Below are positions 59,957 through 64,000 of a stretch of 64,000 nt of DNA, piece after piece. The notes below the pieces were generated by a model. The model saw nothing but the letters and a program-made list of their open reading frames with translations, was not told where the DNA came from and searched no databases. The stretch's first letter is position 1. Each line of letters opens with the position of its first letter. Source of the stretch: Crocinitomicaceae bacterium (GTDB lineage Bacteria; Bacteroidota; Bacteroidia; Flavobacteriales_D; Crocinitomicaceae); assembly GCA_021325675.1 (NCBI GenBank), contig JAJTCM010000004.1, positions 66,794 through 130,793 on the forward strand, in the 5' to 3' direction. The position numbers and the translations under genes are program-made.

Positions 59957-61843
59957 CTATCCTCTTTTTCTTTTCTCCTCCAGCCATTTCGGCATCTTCT
60001 TTTCGGGAACGTCCCCGAGTAATTTTTCAGCCAAATCCGGCCGGTTAGCTTTTTGGAGGCGGTTCTTGATCCAATCCCGGTTTTCACGTTTGTACCAAAA
60101 GAAAAAGCGGTTTTGATTCAGTTTTTCTTCCTTGGTTTTCACCGTTTTGATTGGCTTGAGCGTATACGGGTGAACGCCGGCATAGTAAATCACCTCGGCG
60201 ACCGTCATTGGTGTTGGAGTGAAATCCTGCACCTGCTCTAATTGGAAGCCCATATCTTTGGTTTCGGCAGCGAGGTTCGCCATATCTTCTTCTTCGCAGC
60301 CCGGGTGGGACGAAATAAAATACGGGATCAGTTGTTGGTTCAAGCCGTTTTTCTGTGAAATGCGGTCGTATTTTTCCTTGAATTTGTGAAAATATTTGAA
60401 GGACGGTTTGCGCATCACTTTCAGCGTGGCATCCGACGTATGTTCCGGGGCAACTTTCAAACGGCCCGAAATATGGCGCGTAATCACCTGCTCGATATAC
60501 TCGTCGTGGTTGCCGTCTTCGTTATTTTTATTGAAATCGTCCACCAGCAAATCGTAGCGAATCCCCGAACCTACAAAGGCTTTTTTCACTTTCGGATGAT
60601 TATCGACCTTGCGGTAAAGCTCCGTCATCGGTTTGTGGGAAGTATCCAGGTTGGAGCAAATCACCGGGTGGATGCAGCTTGGGCTTGAGCAGCGGTTACA
60701 AATGTCTTCGTCCTTGCCTTTCATGCGGTACATGTTGGCCGACGGGCCGCCGAGATCGGAAATGTAGCCGCGGAATTCCGGGTGGTTCACCACGTCTTCG
60801 ACTTCCTGCAAAATGGATTTCTCACTTCTGGAAGCAATGAATTTACCCTGGTGCGCCGAAATCGTACAGAAGCTGCAGCCGCCAAAACAGCCACGGTGCA
60901 TGTTGATCGAAAACTTGATCATATCGTAGGCCGGAATAGCTCCCCGTTTTTTGTATTTCGGGTGCGGCAGGCGCGTGTATGGCAAATCAAAGGATTGATC
61001 GATTTCCGTTTCCGTCATCGTTTTATACGGCGGGTTGATCACCAAAGTCTGGCTTCCGACATGCTGTATAATCCGGTTCGCCTGCCATTTATTGGATTCA
61101 ACCTCAACGGTTTTGAAATTTGCAGCGTATTTGATCTTATCCTGTAAACACACTTCGTGGCTGGACAATTCAAGCGTTTCCCAGCTTTTATTTTTAGGTA
61201 ATTCTTCGTTTTTATCCTGCAAAAAAGCAACCTGTTTCAAAGTTCGCAGGGAAGAAAACGGAACGCCTTTTTTGAGTAAACGCAAAACCTCGCGCAGCGG
61301 CTGATCACCCATTCCGTAAACGAGCATGTCTGCTTTCGAATCCACGAGGATCGACGGCATAAGCTGGTCTTTCCAATAATCGTAATGCGTTACGCGGCGC
61401 AGGGAAGCTTCGATTCCGCCAATGAGTACAGGAACGTCCGGAAATAATTCTTTCAGAATATTGGAATACACCGTTGTGGCATAATCCGGGCGGTAACCCG
61501 CTTCGCCGCCGGGTGTGTAAGCATCCGTTGAGCGCAGGCGTTTGTTGGCCGTGTAATGGTTCACCATCGAATCCATGCAGCCGGCCGTAACACCGAAGAA
61601 ATATTTGGGTTTTCCGAATTTCTTGAAATCGCGCAAATCGTCCTTCCAGTTGGGCTGGGCAACGATCGCTACTTTAAAGCCTTCGTCTTCGATAATCCGC
61701 CCGATCACCGCCGTTCCGAAAGCCGGATGGTCTACGTAAGCATCACCGGAAATGATGACCACATCCAGCTCATCCCATCCGCGTTTTTCCGCTTCTTTCT
61801 TCGTTAAGGGCAACCAATCCGTTATCGGGCGTTCTTCTAACAT
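59957..61843 (-). CDS. YgiQ family radical SAM protein
   Basis: Large radical-SAM protein of 628 residues of unknown reaction. An N-terminal B12-binding-like domain (about 20-180, VVIISGDAYVDHPAFGTAVIGR and VPVLIGGIEASLRRVTHYDYW) precedes the radical-SAM CxxxCxxC (HRGCFGGCSFCTISAHQG, about 317-334). A second cysteine group, CNRCSSPSCIHPVIC, lies about 60 residues later. A basic C-terminal tail ends WLEEKRKRG. Its -7 element TAACTTTG ends four bases before the ATG, so the mRNA is probably leaderless. Confidence 0.93.
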   Translation of the reverse strand: MLEERPITDWLPLTKKEAEKRGWDELDVVIISGDAYVDHPAFGTAVIGRIIEDEGFKVAIVAQPNWKDDLRDFKKFGKPKYFFGVTAGCMDSMVNHYTANKRLRSTDAYTPGGEAGYRPDYATTVYSNILKELFPDVPVLIGGIEASLRRVTHYDYWKDQLMPSILVDSKADMLVYGMGDQPLREVLRLLKKGVPFSSLRTLKQVAFLQDKNEELPKNKSWETLELSSHEVCLQDKIKYAANFKTVEVESNKWQANRIIQHVGSQTLVINPPYKTMTETEIDQSFDLPYTRLPHPKYKKRGAIPAYDMIKFSINMHRGCFGGCSFCTISAHQGKFIASRSEKSILQEVEDVVNHPEFRGYISDLGGPSANMYRMKGKDEDICNRCSSPSCIHPVICSNLDTSHKPMTELYRKVDNHPKVKKAFVGSGIRYDLLVDDFNKNNEDGNHDEYIEQVITRHISGRLKVAPEHTSDATLKVMRKPSFKYFHKFKEKYDRISQKNGLNQQLIPYFISSHPGCEEEDMANLAAETKDMGFQLEQVQDFTPTPMTVAEVIYYAGVHPYTLKPIKTVKTKEEKLNQNRFFFWYKRENRDWIKNRLQKANRPDLAEKLLGDVPEKKMPKWLEEKRKRG

Positions 61844-61847
61844 GGCG

Positions 61848-61855
61848 CAAAGTTA
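61848..61855 (-). promoter_or_regulatory. ygiQ -7 element (TAACTTTG), near-leaderless
   Basis: Minus-strand TAnnTTTG match with four bases between its last G and the ATG at 61843. No clear TTTG further upstream. Confidence 0.5.
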
Positions 61856-61889
61856 CGGCAATTAAGCGGTAGAAAAAAATTATTTGATG

Positions 61890-62660
61890 TTATGGTTTAA
61901 ATCTGACTTCATTATGATATTTCAAAAACTCAGTATTTGGGAGAAATCTTGATGGCAATATGATTTCTTGATCATTATATTTTAAAAAATAATCTTGAAC
62001 TAATTGGGTTTTCTTCTTAAGAAGAATAGATGAAATTTTGATTTTATAATCAGGTGTGATTGTTAATAATCCATTTTCAAAAGCTTTATCATGCAATGCG
62101 TTTATTGCAATTCCATTTTGAGGGTTTAATCTATTTTTTTCGTCAATGCTCCACGGTTTAATATGACCAGCAACTAACACTTCAGGTTGTTGAATTCCAG
62201 TAATACAGCAAGTGTTATTGTATGAAGCTAAGATTGATTGTCTAAAGAACGCTTGATTAACTCGCACTTTAATCATTTGTTCTCGGGTTTTGCCTTCTTT
62301 AAACAATTCCATTTCTGGAATATTATTTAATCTCTCTATTGTTACATTCTTTGTTTCTGCTAACAATTTTTCACTTTCAAAAGCTAAAATTTCTAGATTA
62401 TTGTAAAACTCACTCCAAATAGATTTATCTAAATTACTAGCATTTGTAGCACCTTTTATTCCTCTGGCATGTAAACTGGGATCCATACTTGCAAAATTTA
62501 CAAGTTTGAAAGCTACCGAACCTACAGTTCTATTAATCAAACTTGCGAGTTCAATTACTTCCGGGTTTCGCTGATGAAGTTTTCCAAAAGGAAGCTTCCA
62601 GTATAAATTAATTACAAGAATTAATTCTTCTCGAGTCCACAATTTTTGACCTTCCTTCAT
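61890..62660 (-). CDS. HNH endonuclease domain protein
   Basis: A 256-residue protein. The N-terminal part (about 8-65, LWTREELILVINLYWKLPFG and ELASLINRTVGSVAFKL) looks like a DNA-binding helical domain. Residues about 150-200 form an HNH nuclease of the HNH_2 type, with NNTCCITGIQQPEVLVAGHIKPWSI and NALHDKAFENGLLTI. The conserved His residues (H172 and H190) and Cys residues are present. The gene is AT-rich compared with its neighbours and lies five bases after a 52-residue zinc-ribbon gene. Nuclease genes of this kind often belong to defence islands, but no methylase is nearby. Confidence 0.85.
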   Translation of the reverse strand: MKEGQKLWTREELILVINLYWKLPFGKLHQRNPEVIELASLINRTVGSVAFKLVNFASMDPSLHARGIKGATNASNLDKSIWSEFYNNLEILAFESEKLLAETKNVTIERLNNIPEMELFKEGKTREQMIKVRVNQAFFRQSILASYNNTCCITGIQQPEVLVAGHIKPWSIDEKNRLNPQNGIAINALHDKAFENGLLTITPDYKIKISSILLKKKTQLVQDYFLKYNDQEIILPSRFLPNTEFLKYHNEVRFKP

Positions 62661-62665
62661 AATCC

Positions 62666-62824
62666 CTAAAATTCCTCAATGAAAAAACTAAAATCGCAAC
62701 ATGGACATTCATGATATTGCTTATGTTTTTCATCCATGAACTCTTTAACGATTTCGGTTCTAGCGCTGCAGATTGGGCAAGTTGTTGGTTGATCAGTAAA
62801 TGCGTATACAATTTCAGTTTCCAT
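62666..62824 (-). CDS. 52-aa zinc-ribbon protein upstream of the HNH gene
   Basis: Short protein with two CxxC knuckles: TTCPICSARTEIV (C16, C19) and HECPCCDFSFF (about C40-C43). This is a treble-clef/zinc-ribbon layout expected to bind one Zn2+. The ATG is at 62824 and the TAG ends at 62666, five bases before the HNH start, so the two form an operon. It may be a DNA- or RNA-contacting partner of the nuclease. The AT-rich composition matches the HNH gene. Confidence 0.65.
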   Translation of the reverse strand: METEIVYAFTDQPTTCPICSARTEIVKEFMDEKHKQYHECPCCDFSFFIEEF

Positions 62825-62863
62825 AAATTTCAATTTCTATTGTGAATAATGTGGTTTCTTAAT

Positions 62864-63301
62864 TCAATTATAAATCCTCAAGCCCGTCGCGCCGTCCCAC
62901 CAGGTTTGATATTGGCGCAGGCCGAATTCGGAGCCGGACATCGGGCTGCCATCAAAGAGGGAGAATTTTGCGCCGGTGCAGGAATCGTTTAATTGCAGGA
63001 AATTGTCGGGATCAGTTACCAGCGGAAGGTTGCAGTTGCCGTCATCGGCGGGGGAGTGTCGGTCGAAGGCTACAAATTCGTCGTATGATTTGCGGTAAAC
63101 TACAATTCCTTTAGATCCGCCATTGACGTAAGCCCAGCCGCCGACAGCTTCAAGGCTTGAATAACTAGGCAGGTTGATATAAATCGTAATGTCAAAAGGG
63201 ATGCTTGGCACCGGGTGATTTTTGTTTTTTTTGCACGAAATCACAGCAATTGCCAAAAAAAAGAACAATATTTGCAAGGATAGCTTTCGGAAATTAAACA
63301 T
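62864..63301 (-). CDS. Rieske-like lipoprotein with missing cluster ligands
   Basis: The 145 residues have a signal peptide and lipobox (VISC, Cys23), then a small beta-rich domain arranged like the Rieske-type lipoproteins of Bacteroidota. AYVNGGSKGIVVYRKSYDEF is followed by VAFDRHSPADDG, then NDSCTGAKFSLFDGSPMSG, then GLRQYQ near the end. The Cys-x-His and Cys-x2-His ligand pairs of a true Rieske cluster are not complete; only C108 lies at a ligand-like place. It is probably a clusterless relative. The -7 element TATCTTTG ends three bases before the ATG. Confidence 0.6.
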   Translation of the reverse strand: MFNFRKLSLQILFFFLAIAVISCKKNKNHPVPSIPFDITIYINLPSYSSLEAVGGWAYVNGGSKGIVVYRKSYDEFVAFDRHSPADDGNCNLPLVTDPDNFLQLNDSCTGAKFSLFDGSPMSGSEFGLRQYQTWWDGATGLRIYN

Positions 63302-63304
63302 ATA

Positions 63305-63312
63305 CAAAGATA
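63305..63312 (-). promoter_or_regulatory. -7 element (TATCTTTG) of the Rieske-like gene, leaderless
   Basis: Minus-strand TAnnTTTG match. With three bases between its last G and the A of the ATG at 63301, the start codon itself would be the first transcribed codon. GTTG at 63334-63337 could be its -33 (21-base gap). Confidence 0.55.
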
Positions 63313-63621
63313 ATGAAAATCAGACTCATCCTCCAACTAACGCTCGTATTGGGTTTTCTATTGTTTAGCCCGGCCGTTTTCGGGCAGAAAAACCCGACTT
63401 CCGTTGAAGAAGCAGAAAAAGCCATTGCCAAAAAACGCAAAAAAGAAGGGAAAGCTGCTGCCAAAGCCAAAAAAGCGGCTGAAAAAGAGCACTGGGCGCG
63501 CCAATCCCCTGAAGCCAGGAAAAGCATCAAGCGGAACAAAAAGAAGAACAAAAAAATTCAGCGCACAGTGAAGAAAAACCAGCGCAAGCAGAAGAATTAT
63601 ACGAAGCAGACTTTCGAATAA
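63313..63621 (+). CDS. Lysine-rich exported small protein
   Basis: The 102 residues start with a signal peptide (LILQLTLVLGFLLFSPAVFG) and continue as a very basic, low-complexity helix (Lys, Ala, Glu, Arg, Asn; KAIAKKRKKEGKAAAKAKKA and KSIKRNKKKNKK). No cysteine or domain is seen. It could bind acidic surface polymers or DNA, or be an assembly linker; unknown. Its stop codon directly precedes the GTG of the glycosylase gene, so both are one operon. Confidence 0.65.
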   Translation: MKIRLILQLTLVLGFLLFSPAVFGQKNPTSVEEAEKAIAKKRKKEGKAAAKAKKAAEKEHWARQSPEARKSIKRNKKKNKKIQRTVKKNQRKQKNYTKQTFE

Positions 63622-64000
63622 GTGAACCCTGTATTTCAAATCAAGCTTCCTGAGCTGTTCAGTTTCAGTCATTGTCTGTGGTATCTCGACAGGAACCTGG
63701 ACGATTGTACCCACGAAGTTTTGGATGGAAAAGTGCGCAAGCTGATCGGTTTAGATGGCTCGAAATTGCTGCTTGAGATAAGCGCTCCGGAAGATTTTTT
63801 GCTGGTAGAAGTGCTTTCAGGGAAAGTGGAGGATCCTGATAGCTTAGTCGCGTATGTTACGGATTGGTTTGACCTCGACCGGGATTTAAAGCCGTTTTAT
63901 AAATTGATCGCCGAAGATCCGGATTTACACCCGCTTTTGAAGCTGGAGGGATTACGCCTGATAGGAATTCCCGATTTTTTCGAAGCAATTTCCTGGGGGA
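63622..64000 (+). CDS. DNA-3-methyladenine glycosylase II (AlkA-type), partial
   Basis: Base-excision repair glycosylase of the HhH-GPD family, cut by the window end. The 126 visible residues start at a GTG at 63622, directly after the previous stop codon. They comprise the N-terminal beta domain (SFSHCLWYLDRNLDDC, then LLEISAPEDFLLVEVLS). The approach to the helix-hairpin-helix core, LRLIGIPDFFEAISWG, corresponds to the DxFExLxxxIxxQQ entry of the family. The catalytic Asp lies outside the window. Confidence 0.8.
   Translation, partial: MNPVFQIKLPELFSFSHCLWYLDRNLDDCTHEVLDGKVRKLIGLDGSKLLLEISAPEDFLLVEVLSGKVEDPDSLVAYVTDWFDLDRDLKPFYKLIAEDPDLHPLLKLEGLRLIGIPDFFEAISWG

Overview
The window is chromosomal DNA of a Bacteroidota bacterium, most likely a member of the Flavobacteriales (Crocinitomicaceae/Fluviicola-like is a guess). 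The evidence is the Bacteroidota-type promoter signature (TTTG near -33, TAnnTTTG near -7) in front of many genes, the absence of clear Shine-Dalgarno sequences, C-terminal type IX secretion (T9SS) sorting domains, atpD-atpC standing apart from the other ATP synthase genes, two OmpH/Skp paralogues behind bamA, and a division cluster in Bacteroidota order. No tRNA, rRNA or CRISPR array was seen.

Layout. 1-13147 (minus) is the cell division and peptidoglycan (dcw) cluster, transcribed mraZ, rsmH, ftsL-like, ftsI-type PBP with PASTA, murE, mraY, murD, an unrecognised 159-residue protein, ftsW, murG, murC, ftsQ (cut by the window edge). The MurE DNPR motif predicts meso-diaminopimelate peptidoglycan. 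Candidate MraZ boxes lie in the 360-base region before mraZ. 13507-20897 holds envelope lipoproteins, an AraC/GyrI-type regulator, a 2Fe-2S ferredoxin with an rRNA-type methyltransferase, and an alpha/beta-hydrolase-like exported protein. 21116-24063 is hpt-adk-obg plus a PAP2 phosphatase. 24175-35220 contains a DUF4382 lipoprotein, a VWA protein, ahcY, DUF2851-PspC, an outer-membrane barrel, a UbiA-like protein, a family 9 glycosyltransferase and bifunctional PaaZ.

35621-36833 is an AT-rich pair: an exported protein ending in a glycine-zipper hydrophobic domain, and a small two-helix membrane protein. 37091-44696 is housekeeping: atpDC, uppS-bamA-skp-skp (envelope biogenesis) and murI. 44880-49912 has an AraC regulator and two T9SS cargo proteins. 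The first cargo gene is bracketed by 31-base direct repeats derived from the 3' end of the araC gene, which suggests a discrete insertion. 49916-64000 holds a truncated haemoglobin, gamma-carbonic anhydrase, AI-2E permease, lipoproteins, rlmB, osmC, lipA-lpd (lipoate synthesis and use), hemH, a truncated RAYT transposase remnant, a YgiQ radical-SAM protein, a zinc-ribbon/HNH nuclease pair, and the start of an AlkA-type DNA glycosylase.

Beyond the genes, many spacers are built from a few recurring word families (TGTGCTAAT, GAATGAAGAATT, GTGATGAATGTTGA, CTTTGCGCTCTTTGCG, CTTATATGTTTCAA). These are usually arranged as inverted copies at the two ends of the spacer. Several genes have a -7 element ending only 3-4 bases before the start codon, implying leaderless transcripts. 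The strongest leads for new biology are the dcw-embedded Mur-ligase-tail-like protein, the glycine-zipper protein/membrane protein pair, the repeat-bracketed T9SS cargo gene, and the spacer repeat families together with the RAYT remnant.
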